Assembly: GCA_024305745.1 (NCBI GenBank)
Contig: JAHRBS010000003.1
Location: 434,001-498,000 of the forward strand
Length of the DNA stretch: 64,000 nt
Source of the DNA: Polyporus tsugae
Taxonomy: Eukaryota; Basidiomycota; Agaricomycetes; Polyporales; Polyporaceae
Direction of reading: 5' to 3'
The stretch's first letter is position 1; the number at the start of each line of letters is the position of its first letter. The notes below the pieces were generated by a model. It ran no database searches. It was not told the DNA's origin and worked only from the letters and a program-made list of their open reading frames with translations. Below are positions 53,814 through 64,000 of this stretch, in pieces. The translations under genes and the position numbers were made by a program.

Positions 53814-55206
53814 TCAGCCTTCGACCTCTACCACAGTGTGTGAGCCGAAAGTCTCATCCATCCATTGTGCCATGGCGGCGCAGCCAGGGTCGACATGGGG
53901 GTCGGTGAGCCATTCATAGATCTGGCGAAGGAGCTCACCATCGACGAGCGCCCGCCAGTAATCCTCGTTCTGGGACTTCAGAACCTGGGAAGCATGTGCG
54001 TGTCAGCCATCGGGATCCCGTCGAAGAGCGAACACTGACCTCTGCATAAATCGCTCTCAGTCTCGCCGCGTCCTCTAGACTGGCAGTCCACCACTTCTCT
54101 CCGAGACTGAAGCGTGGGTCGTAAGTGCCATCGTACCGCAACCAGCATGGATACTGCGCGGCGAGCACCACCGGCCGTACGGAATGGAACTCCCAGTCAA
54201 CGACGGCGATGCGTCCCTCGCTGCCCACGAGCACGTTGGTCTCGTTTAGATCGTCGTGGCTCAAGATGCAACGTCGATAAACCGATGGCGAGAGGCGTTG
54301 GAATATGGAAGGAAGCTTCGTGACCAGACAGTCTAGAACCTCATTAGCGCGAGCCCTAGAGGGATCGTCAGAGCTGATGCGGTCTGAGTCTCGCTTGGCC
54401 TGCACGAGCGAGTGCATATACTCCTCGAGGGTGTCGAAAACACGGCCAGGACGAAAGCCTAGGGCGAGGGACACTAGGGGGACAAGGTCGACGATGTCGT
54501 CACGGATGAGGGTCGTTCCGATCCGCTGTGGTACAACCAAGCTGTTCACCTCCAGCATGAAACTGGCCGTGGTGCGTACAATCGATTCCTGTACAATTCG
54601 ATTCATTAGCCCTGGAACAACAAAAGAGGCTTCGGAGTCATCGTCACAGGGCTCACCTTGACGTCAAACGAAAGCTGGCCAAACACGTTCATGAGACAGT
54701 CACCCGGCATCTTCTCTATGAGAGCGAATGTGTACGGCTCGCTATCGGAGTGTTGGACAATGGCCAGCACGCGGGGAACAGGGAGTGAAGCAATGTTGGC
54801 TTTCAGCCATTGGAGCAACCCGACCTCGCGAGTAAACAGGGTGAGATCCTGGGTGATCTCCCCGTTCGAGCCAGACGCAGCGGCCTCGGGCATGCGCAGA
54901 ATGTCCTTGCGACCGTCTTCATACTCGACCTCGAGAACCTGAGACATGGTAAGCCATTGCCGATGCGCCGAGTGAGGGCTCAGGATAGTAGCGGCTCACC
55001 AGATTCCGTTCCACAGCACGAAGTTCCGTCCGTACTACTTCCTTCCCCAACAACCTCTCAAGCTTCTGTAGTACGGCTTGTTGTACGTCGTCGACGAAAG
55101 GCTGACCAAGTTCCCAGTGTTGGAAAGACTCGGGGAATGCCTCCAGTTCCTGAACTTCCCCGTTGCGATCCCAAAATGTGGCGAGTATGGTGTCGGATTC
55201 AGACAT
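53814..55206 (-). CDS. APH-like phosphotransferase (aminoglycoside phosphotransferase/choline kinase fold), copy 1
   Basis: Exons on the minus strand: 55000-55206, 54657-54938, 54040-54588 and 53814-53984; 402 residues. Hallmarks of the APH fold are the catalytic loop ILSHDDLNETNVLV (HxDxxxxN) and the metal-binding VVDWEFH, with an N-lobe containing VPRVLAIVQHSDSEPYTFALIEKMPG (hinge region). Small-molecule kinases of this type are very common in Agaricomycetes; substrates are mostly unknown, and drug resistance should not be inferred from the name. The acceptor of intron 3 is the second AG (54589-54590), as supported by copy 2. The copy at 57088 has the same exon plan and lies head-to-head with this one, 1.9 kb apart. 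Confidence 0.9.
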
Positions 55207-57087
55207 CTGAGAGGGAGGAAGAGGGGGGAAGTGTGCGAGGTGGGTAAGAGTAACACGTAGAACTCAAGGGGATCGCCGCCGTAGTTATGAGCCAGGCTTG
55301 GCAACTGCAATCCGAGTCGTGGTCTGCTCGGAACGTTGTGCTTTTCCACATCACGTCACGTCATCTGAGCCTCGTGGCGGCGGAAGCTATCATGTGACAG
55401 ATTGTCACAACGATATTTCGGCCGCACAGCACGGTCACCGCGAGCCTCAGTCCACTTCAGACTTCATTTCATCGATGCGCCCATCAAGCTTAGCTGACAC
55501 TTACCGCTGAGCCACCTACAACGAGGTCAGTGGACCTCGTGGTAAGTAGTCTAGATCTCTACTCATCAAACCCAGACCTCAACGCCGCGTACGGAACACC
55601 TTACGGAATTACAACTTGAAACATGACATTGCACTACTACCTCAGCATACGGTCTCCCCATTGCTCGACTCAGCGAGACGACACAAGTTTCTGTTACCGT
55701 TGTCACTTCGACCCCCCAGCGCGAGGCTTGCTTCCGGCTCCGCCTCCCTTAGGCTTGCCACCATTGTCTGGCTCGCCGCCCTGCTTGCCATTGCTCGGCC
55801 CGCCACCGCGAGGCTTCCCGCCGGGACATTTGTGAACGCTCTCTCGGACGGATTGAGTCCACGCATTGCAGACACTGCAACGCTCGACGTGGGTGATCTG
55901 TGGCGTCAAGTGAATCAGTTCTCGATTTCGAGTTCCCACTGAGACCAAGGTCGTAAGTTTACGTACGGGCTGAGGCTGACTCAACGGAGGTGGCGGCATA
56001 TTGTGTCACGTACTGTATAACTTGGCTGTGTGCTAAACTTTGGGCGAGCGTGGGTCACGGTATAGCAAGTGATGGTTAACGAGTCGCCATGGGGCTAGAC
56101 ATGCGAAGGATGTGCGTACCAGTATCTTTGGGACTTGTAGAGAATGAAACTGGACGTATAATGGTGTTTACATGGTCCCCTTTATACTTTGGTCCACCCC
56201 TGAAATCTCGCGCTCTCACAGATGGCACAACTTTGTGTGAAGGGGTCGTGGTCAGTGACTCTTGAGGATAACTTCGATCCCGCACCGACACTGTGCCGTA
56301 ATAATAAAACAAAATAAGATGTTTTCTTTCATTCTATGATCCGGATTGGCCGGCGGTCGGACTCAGGTATGCTAGCGTCCGTAGAGACTACAACGAGGTT
56401 AGCGGTGCAATAGGCCTAAGGGTAGCAAATTGCCCTCCAGGGTCTGAGACCATGGCTCCCGATGCGCGATTTTTTCGGCTTAGGCCCTTCAAGCTGTCTA
56501 CGCTCATCTAAGACCTTTAACTTATGCTTCGGTCGATGGTCACTCTCAGAAACTTGAAGGCTCGAAACTGAATACTTCAATGTGCGGGTCATAGGACCCT
56601 GCAGGACCGTGACGCCGCTCACAGGCCTTACGGCAACCACTGGCAGACGTCGGCCCAATTAAATGTATGTGGTTCAAAAATTCCATGCGACTACCTGGGC
56701 TGCGGTGGTTCGAATCGGACGTTCGCCTCCCGCAACCGTGACAGACAGCGAGATACAAGCGATCATCGCACCTTGCGGCACTCTAATAGCCTCGAGGCGT
56801 GCGATGGGGATATCGACGTTTTTCTGGGAGCTGGGATAGGAAGGAGTCTCAGTGCCGGATCAAAATTGTGGTTCATCACGTCTTCTCATGTAAGTATTGG
56901 CGACCAGATACTATGAGGTTCCAGAATCTGTCAAACGCTCGCTTAGATCCCCACCTGTTCTGATGAGCAACACAGCATTATCTCGAGCGTGACTCGGATC
57001 GTATTAATTGGTCTGAGCTGAGATGTCAATTACCTTTCCTACTTTATTGATCTCTCGCATTCCCCCTCAACAGCAGTCGTCAACTTC
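55207..57087. other. Spacer between divergent APH-like genes
   Basis: Holds both promoters and the centre of the inverted duplication. A minus-strand frame at 55703-55999 (98 codons) has one CxxC pair and a Gly-rich tail made of imperfect GGKPxGGG units; I cannot support it as a gene. Nothing else seen. Confidence 0.4.
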
Positions 57088-58445
57088 ATGATGCTTTCCA
57101 CATTCTGGGATCGCAACGGGGAACCCCACCAATTGGAGTCATTCCCCGAGTCATTCCAACACTGGGAGCTCGGCCACTCCGAGCCCCCCGACCAAGTACA
57201 GCAGACGCTGATTCAGAGGTTCGAGAGCATCTTCGGGAAGAAAGTAACACGGACAGAAGTTCGCGCAATGGATCGACATCTGGTGAGCCACTATAAGCCT
57301 ATCCGAGCCCATCAATTGTTTACCGTATCTCAGGTACTGGAAGTCGAGTATGAGGACGGTCACCAGGACATCCTGCGCATGCCCGTGGCCTGCCAAAACT
57401 CGAAGGGGAAAGTCACCCAGGATCACACCCTGTTTTCTGGAGAGGTTGGGCTACTCCAATGGCTGGAAACCCACGTAGCTGCAATCCCCGTTCCACGCGT
57501 TCTGGCCGTTGTTCATCGCTCCGACAGCGAGCTATACACATTCGCAGTCATTGAGAAGATGTCGGGAGACTGCGTCATGAACCTATTTGGAGATCTTTCA
57601 TTCGGCATCAAGGTGAGCCCTGCAACGATAATACATTTTATCTCGTCCGGGGATTGAGAAATTCCACAGGAGTCAATTATCCGCAAGACGGCCAGTTTCA
57701 TGCTGCAATTGAACAGCTTGGTTGTGCCCCAGCGAATCGGAACCACGCGCATCCGCGACGACGTTATCGATCTCATCCCGCTGATGCACGTCGTCCCAGG
57801 CTTCAACTCCGCTCGCGTTTTCGACACCCTCGAGGAGTATATGCACTCGCTCGTGCAGGCCAAACGCGAGTCAGACCGCGTCGGTTCCGACGACGCTTCT
57901 CGGGCTCGCGCCAACGAGGTTCTAGACCATCTGGCCGAGAAGCTTCCTTCCCTATTGCAACGCCTCTCGTCATCCATCTACAGTCGTTGCATACTGAGTC
58001 ACGACGACTTGAACGAGACAAATGTGCTCGTGAACATCGACGGGGACATCACCGGGATCGTTGACTGGGAGTACCATTCCGCGCGGCCGGTCGTGCTCGC
58101 CGCCCAGTACCCGTGTTACTTGCGGTACGATGGCGTGTACGACCCCCGCTTCGGTCTTGGAGAGAGGTGGTGGATCGCTAGTCCAGAGGATGCGGCGAGG
58201 CTGAGAGCGATCTATGACGAGGTCAGCGGTTGCTCTTTGACGGGCTTCGGATGGCTGACACGCATGCTTCCCAGGTTGTGAAAGCGCAGAACGAAGATTA
58301 CTGGCACGCGCTCATCGATGGCGAGCTGCTCCGGCAGGTCTATGAATGGCTCACCGATAGCTTTGTCGACCCTGGCTGCACTGCTATGGGACGATGGATG
58401 GACGAGGCTTTCGGCTCACAACCTCCCGTAGAAGTAAAAGGCTGA
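57088..58445 (+). CDS. APH-like phosphotransferase, copy 2
   Basis: Exons 57088-57282, 57334-57612, 57670-58221 and 58275-58445; 398 residues, phases agree at all junctions. Catalytic loop ILSHDDLNETNVLV and metal site IVDWEYH are intact; VPRVLAVVHRSDSE is the hinge. The protein is about three quarters identical by eye to copy 1 with every intron at the same place. The adjacent 3' neighbour is a DUF6535 gene in convergent orientation, mirroring the relic 3' of copy 1. A possible ATG choice exists (MM at 57088); either changes the product by one residue. Confidence 0.9.
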
Positions 58446-58798
58446 CGTTGGTGCGGTGCACTGGATCTTTGAGTATGGGAGAGACGGAGTTAGCACGTCT
58501 GTGCGGTATAGATATATATGTAGTATGATAACAAATGTTCGCGACACAATGGCTAGTCGTCCATTCACGCGACTAGTTGAGGAACGAACTCGTCAACATG
58601 ATAAACTATCACCAAAACAAGGAAAAGCCACCTGCCAGACCACAAGAACGCCGCCGCCGTTCCTAGGGATCCGTATATCAAGCGAAGGAGGAATAAAGGA
58701 CACCGCTCGATGGATGAAATGAAGTCCCGGAGTCCAGCCTGCTTGTTGAGCCCCCGGGGATACTTCTGCAGATATTACACAGGATATTCAATCGCACA
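58446..58798. other. Convergent 3' spacer
   Basis: Between the 3' ends of APH-like copy 2 and the DUF6535 gene. No gene seen. Confidence 0.4.
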
Positions 58799-61522
58799 TC
58801 ACGCGGAATGCTCTGTCTCTTCCGGGACCGTCGATGGGCGAGAAGGCAGAGGAGAAACAACATGCCCCGGAGAAGAATGAAACCCAGAGGTCGGGGACAA
58901 GTGTTCCGTAAGCGGCGAAGCAGGCGCAGACTGCTGCTGTTTCTCCGGAGTCTTCGGCAACTGCAAGTTCAACGCTTGCAAATCTTCCGCCCCACGCACG
59001 TGTATTGCCTTCCGCCGCTGGGGCTGCCACCTCGGCCTCGTGTCCCTCAGCTTCCTCAGCGCGCGCGTCGACGCGAGCCGGCGCTGCAAGAAGCTCGCCA
59101 TGCTGTCCGTCTCGGACTGCATGCCCGCAGGAGGACCGTCGAGCCGCACATGGTCGAGAATCCGCACGATGTTCGTACTGATCAGGTCGGGGTCGAGCAC
59201 CGCGAGCTCCTCGAGCGCGAGCAGGATGGACGCGGACTGGCCCGGGCCGAGCGCGCCGACGCCGTGGTCGGAGGCGGTGAGGTAGCCCTCGAGGTCCTCG
59301 AGGATGATCTGGAGCTCGCCGCGGACGGTGTTGAAGTCGACGCGGGGGAGGTTGGAGCGTGTCGAGAAGCCTAGCGCCATTTCGCATGCGAGGTGGAATG
59401 TATCGACTTCTTCAGCTTGTTTCGCTGCGCGCGCGAACTTCGTAAGGCTCTGTATCACTGGGATGTATGCAGTGAGATCTCGGGGTAGAGACGCGGGGGA
59501 GAACTTAAACTTACCAGAAGGCGGAACAGGGGCCACCATCTTCGCCCATAGACTCCGCATCAGCTCAAATGATGCCCTCTTGACTGACTCTTGGTGCACG
59601 AGGAATACTGCCAGGCTCTCGAAAACACGCTGGTAAAGGTAGATGGTCTCACCGCGCTTCTTCGAATCCTCGAATGGGAGCGCGCGACATAGACGATCCG
59701 CGATCAACAGCGTTTTCTCAATGCAAACCACTTCTCCCTTCTCGATCCTCGGTAACACATCCGCGACCAGGTGCAGAAGCACGGCAACGGTGCCGTCCAC
59801 GTCGTCGCCGTGTCTCCAATGTGGAATGCCATCCATCATGCCGTCCGCACGGTGAACAATGATCTCGTGCAGACAGTCGATTGCCGCCGGACAGTCCGTG
59901 TCGTTGAGGCACGCGCGGATGACGCGCTCGAGGAACTCGTCGTCCATGAAGGTGGCATCGGCACCGGCGAGGATGCGGTGGTCAAGCTTCGCTTCAGCCT
60001 GCCTGACGATGGCTTTCTCGCGCTCCCGCCAGCTTCCGAAGTACTTGCGGTGCATAAGACTACGCAGCCAACCAGCGAGCAAACGGCTGCGTCGCTTGAA
60101 GAGTGTGGGCTCGACATAGATGGGCCACTGGCGACGGTCCCAGCGCAAGAGCGAGTAAATGCGACCAGCAAGGTAGGACAGGAGGCGCATGCCTGCTTGA
60201 GCCAGGAGGAAGACACCCATTGCCTGGGGGGACTTGTATGGACAGTCACCGCAGACGGTAGGCAGCACCGTCGTGAGGACGAGGAAAGACAGGGAGATCG
60301 TGACGAGGACGGTCACGACTCCCGCCACGACAGGATGCAAGCTCCACAGGAGATCCAACAACCCAGCGAAGAACAAGGCCATCGCGATCTGCAGTAGGAT
60401 GGGCAGGAGGGCGATGGTCAACGGGACATTCCACCGCACGAAACCCTCATGTCGTAATTGCCGGATTCGAGCATTTTCGCGGTGAGAGCTAGCAGTGTTA
60501 CTCATGTACTCGCGCAGCCATTGTTTCGTGAGGATGCCGATAGAGGCGGAGACGAGACTAAGGACGAGGCTTGAGAACCAGAGGATGTTGATACGGATTG
60601 AGCGAGTGTCAGGTCGGAAGGAAGAAGAGCCAGCTGACGACGGCGAGGCCGAGGAAGTAATCCCTGAGCCCGCGGCAAGCTGCGCAGAGATCTGTGCAAG
60701 GAGGGCCGCCGAAGTTTCTGTAGGATCCTCTTGAAGGAGTTTGTAGGACTCGATGTTGAATGCCGTCAACACGGCAGAGAAAAGACCCGCCTGGCACCCG
60801 GTTATAAGAAACAATGGATTCTGAGGGAACGAGGGAACTTACGAAGACTAGGAGGCTGTCAACATCTTCCTTCCACCCTTTGACTGTATGCTCATCATAG
60901 TCTCGAAGGGCTTTAACACAGCTCGCCCATGCGTCATTATTCGCGACTGAAGCGAATGGAGGCAAGATGTTGCTCGCAACGTCTACGCCATCGCCAACAG
61001 TGCCCTCAACGAGAGTCTTTGCAACATAGACCTCAATATATGCGCAATAATTGTCCAAGTAAACACGTACGTATCGCTGGGTCTGCCGGTCGTTCTGAGA
61101 GACCCGGCTTCCAATGCTCGCCTGCGGAGGGATGATCGTAGCCTGCGGGATCGACGCTGAAATGACCCGGATATTTTGGGAAGAGTCGAACGCCAACGCC
61201 TCGAAGGGCGCAATATGCACCGGGGGCGACTGCCGACCCGCATTTGAACCATAGCCCGATTCCGCCAGGTCGGAACGACCGGTATCAGTCTCTACTTCAA
61301 ATGAATCCGACGATGCTGAGACACTGGTTAAGGGGATTGGGGACGCCCTCCGACTGACGGGGTTGGAGGAGATATGAAAGGACTAGGGGGATTCGATCAA
61401 AGACGATTATCAGGATGATTGTTCTATAAGTCACATAAGCATATGATAGATAGACAGTGAACTCGCACCTCAAACTCGAGGGATGCTCTGTCCACTGCGG
61501 CCGGAGCAGTCGATTCAGCCAT
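58799..61522 (-). CDS. DUF6535 membrane protein
   Basis: Exons on the minus strand: 61476-61522, 61071-61323, 60843-61016 and 58799-60790; 821 residues. The DUF6535 signature spans the third intron: ALRDYDEHTVKGWKEDVDSL, LLVF, then AGLFSAVLTAFNIESYKLL. Next come NILWFSSLVLSLVSASIGIL, LTKQWLREY, and two further hydrophobic hairpins (VPLTIALLPILLQIAMALFF and VVTVLVTISLSFLVLTTVLP), the usual four-helix membrane part. The remaining 500 residues are a soluble helical region of unknown role. Function of the family is unknown. Uncertain points: the first exon and its donor at 61475, and the 54-nt intron 61017-61070, which is a multiple of three without stops and could be retained. Confidence 0.85.
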
Positions 61523-62160
61523 GTTTCTTGTGGGAGGACCAGATGGTCAGAGGTTGAGTTGGGGGATAGTTTCCTCAAAGCGATCAAACTGGAGAGTGGG
61601 CGTCCTGGTCTTTCCCGTCCCACGGTGTACAGCCAATGTTGGGACCAGTACTAGTAGTTGCCATCTTGGTGCAGCTTCGGATGATCAACTTATTTACTAG
61701 ACAAGTCCACTAAGTTAATCGTAGAGAAACGCGCAGGCGCAGAACCCCTTCTTTCGAGGAAGTTGAAACTCACGCAGTAGTCCCGGGAGCGGCCCATCAG
61801 GCAGTGGGAGGGAGCGGGGGCTTGAGCGATGCCATTGTCCTGCATGCGCACAAGGGTGCTGGCCGATTGAACAAAGTCAAGAGGTGATAGAGGTGGTAAG
61901 AGCCCGGAAATGAGCTGGAGATGAGGAGACTCGAGAGAGGATGATGACGGTACGTGACAACGTTGGCAACCGAAGCCCGATAAAGTCGGACTCACGCCAC
62001 TTCAACTCGGTCACGTGGTCAGACGCGATGAACGGTGCGTGCCCACCTCGCAGTGACCTCGACGTTGCCTTCAACGCCTCCCACGATACCCTCTGCACGA
62101 CTGAGCGTGCTCTTGGTCGCGCTCGCCAGTTCGGTTGTCCCTCTTGAGCATCTCTCAGAC
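61523..62160. promoter_or_regulatory. Bidirectional promoter region
   Basis: 638-bp spacer between the starts of the DUF6535 gene (minus) and the ADIP-like gene (plus). No coding signal. I see no defined site. Confidence 0.4.
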
Positions 62161-64000
62161 ATGGATGCTCGAACGCCAAAGAAACTCGTCCACTGGGCTC
62201 TCGATGCGTCCCTCTCCGAACTTGCTTCACCCGCTTTCTCCGATGCTGGCTCCTCTGAATCATGCACTTCGACGTCTAGCTTGCAGTATATTAACTCGCA
62301 ACTAATCGCACATGGCTTCGTACACGATGCGGGACTATCGCTCGACGGATTGGCAAAGGGAGATGCGGATCGGGTGGTCAAGTGCGTGTTGGGGATGCTA
62401 AGCCAACGAATCGTGAGTCTTCAAGTTCTCCCTACATGTCACTGTGTGCATGTCCCAATGTTTCCCAGGATGATATGGCGCGCACGGAGGACCTGACAAC
62501 AAAGCTCCGCACGCTCAGCTACGACCATGAACGGCTCACCTCCATGTACAAGACCGAGACGGAGAAGGCTGCCAACGCCGAACGCGAGATGAACCTCCAG
62601 AAGACGCGCGCAACGTGAGTCATCCTCTTCCAACTCCTCCCCACCGGGTGCAATAAGGTTGCGAGGGTTGAACGACCCCCCACGTTCCTCCCATGATGCT
62701 GACCTTGCTTTACCAGCGCCGCCTCGAAGTCTCTCCAAACTTCGGAGACAGCCCATAAGCACTCGACTGCAGAGCTACAGCGCACCCGCACGACCCTACA
62801 CTCCCTCCGTACAACGCACCAGACCGAAATCAAGAAGCTCGAGAAGGAGAAGGATCGCATGGTCGACCGCTGGACTAAGCTCTCCGACTCCCAGCTCAAG
62901 ATAGGCTCGCTCCCCGCGGGACTGACCTGCGCGAACCTTGCGGTAGTCGACGCGAGCGACGTGCAGCTGCGGGGGAAGGGCCAGGGTTTCTTGGACGTCG
63001 CGTTGGAGCAGGCGGAGAGCGCGAGGAAAGAGCTGTTGGAGCAGAATAGGCGGCTGAGGGGCTCGCTCTTGAACGCTGCCAACGAGTTGCAGACTATGTT
63101 GCATACTGCACGGACGGTCGGTACTACCGACGCTGCGCCAGAGGTACGTGTGTCTGACCTTGAAGACAAACCTGATCCTGACGATACGCAAGCCCGAACC
63201 GATTTTGTTCAACACGCTTTTCCAGAACCAGCCTACAGAGGCGACTGGCGAGACTTTCAACAAATTGTTCACGTCTCTTCGAGAAACGCTCTCGCATAAG
63301 GCAGAGTCCAGGTCAATATCCTGTAGTTGTTCGCGGAAAGAGTCGTCGTCACACTTGGCGCATACAAGAACACCACCCGCCAATGTTCAGGACAACCCGG
63401 AGGTCGAACGCCTTCAGGCTGTCATCGACAAGCTCCGCGCGGACCTCGGTACGTGCCCATACTTCATCTTGCACATACAGTCAAGGGATATTCATGGGCA
63501 TACAGATCAGTCGCAGAAACAGGCCGCCGCATCTGCAGCACAGACACGAGAGTTATTTGATCGCTATGCGGAAGATCAGCGGCTGGCAGCCAGTAACCTT
63601 GGGGAGATGAGTGTCGACCTCATGACCGCTCCAGCACGAGACGAGGAGAAGCAGCGGCTGGATGTGCGGTTTACTGAGCTAGAGACAGAACGCAGGAAGT
63701 TTACGGAGGCCGCGGTTAGGCTAGGCAAAGAGAAAGCTGCATTGGAGGCACGTGCTGGTATCCTTACTGCATGCCGACGTTGTGCACGTCTCACCGTTCG
63801 TCTTTCAGGCCGAGCGATTAAAGCTTCTCGAAGAAAAGCGTTCTTGGGAGGTAGAAAAGATGCTCGCCGATCTTCCACCAACACCTGCCCCTACTGCCGG
63901 CGCACCCGTATCTGCTGTCCCTCCTTCCGTCGTAGCGCGCAAATCGCCTGGAAAGTCACCGCGGAAACTGAAGGGTAAGGCTGCGAGTCCGCGCAAGACG
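62161..64000 (+). CDS. ADIP/SSX2IP-like coiled-coil protein (afadin- and alpha-actinin-binding family), 3' end outside the window
   Basis: Exons 62161-62412, 62469-62614, 62717-63143, 63193-63311, 63369-63448, 63506-63747 and 63809 to beyond the window. The N-terminus (QYINSQLIAHGFVHDAGLSL, then DRVVKCVLGMLSQR) matches the conserved start of the ADIP domain, in which a short helical region with LNxxLxxxGF is followed by a long coiled coil. Coiled-coil heptads run through exons 2, 3, 5 and 6 (TEIKKLEKEKDRMVDRWTKL, RRKFTEAAVRLGKEKAALE). The tail becomes Pro-rich, then basic (KSPGKSPRKLKGK). Animal SSX2IP and fission yeast Msd1 of this family anchor microtubules at centrosomes or spindle poles; a spindle-pole or microtubule-anchoring role is inferred. 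The sixth intron starts with GC (gcacgt at 63748). Confidence 0.85.

Noticed and set aside
56690..56720. GGTTCGAATC-like string resembling a tRNA T-arm
   Set aside because: Stem bases do not pair and no acceptor, D or anticodon arm is present. Similar strings near 3310, 15305 and 22378 fail for the same reason.
53814..58445. APH-like genes as antibiotic resistance genes
   Set aside because: The fold is shared by many small-molecule kinases abundant in mushrooms; nothing in the sequence points to aminoglycosides.
59771..60397. 208-codon plus-strand frame
   Set aside because: Lies fully antisense to the large DUF6535 exon; composition is what is expected of the complement of a high-GC coding exon.

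Overview
The window is nuclear DNA of a filamentous basidiomycete, most likely an Agaricomycete of polypore type. Evidence: genes are cut by many 45-80 nt GT-AG introns with CTRAY branch sites, G+C is moderately high, and the families are typical of mushroom-forming fungi (FunK1 kinases, DUF6533 and DUF6535 membrane proteins, a hybrid histidine kinase, a DAL5-type transporter, a chromodomain Ty3 retrotransposon). I rebuilt exon structures by hand from splice sites, reading-frame phase and comparison between paralogues inside the window. No tRNA, rRNA or CRISPR was found.

Layout. 0-8.8 kb: tandem array of three FunK1-type kinases (one 5'-cut by the window edge, one complete, one pseudogene). 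9.0-11.9 kb: a eukaryotic-type kinase (-) divergent from an unknown one-membrane-helix protein (+). 12.2-14.6 kb: a 16-exon MFS anion:cation symporter (-). 16.6-19.9 kb: DUF6533 membrane protein and a phenol 2-monooxygenase relic. 19.9-25.5 kb: gene-poor, with a DUF6533 relic and a perfect 22-bp palindrome. 25.5-27.3 kb: second DUF6533 gene. 28.0-34.2 kb: the core genes naa10 (N-terminal acetyltransferase) and a transmembrane hybrid histidine kinase. 35.0-42.5 kb: DUF1275 gene, relics of neighbouring families, a third DUF6533 copy, a truncated DUF1275 copy and a multi-helix membrane protein with a GDxIVWWR motif. 44.5-51.7 kb: a complete, very young Ty3/gypsy chromovirus on the minus strand with 194-bp LTRs and 5-bp target duplication. 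51.8-53.4 kb: second GDxIVWWR protein. 53.5-61.5 kb: an inverted duplication of an APH-like kinase plus the 3' end of a DUF6535 gene. 62.2-64 kb: a coiled-coil ADIP/SSX2IP-like gene leaving the window.

The window is a mixture of a few conserved housekeeping or signalling genes (naa10, hybrid histidine kinase, ADIP-like) and much larger accessory stretches made by local duplication and decay: almost every accessory family is present as one good copy plus a damaged or truncated one. The most unusual signals are a 2-nt micro-exon conserved in three DUF6533 paralogues, a Tf1-like self-priming signature in the retrotransposon, an overlapping three-ORF stack in the same element, five probable GC-AG introns, and the inverted APH/DUF6535 duplication.
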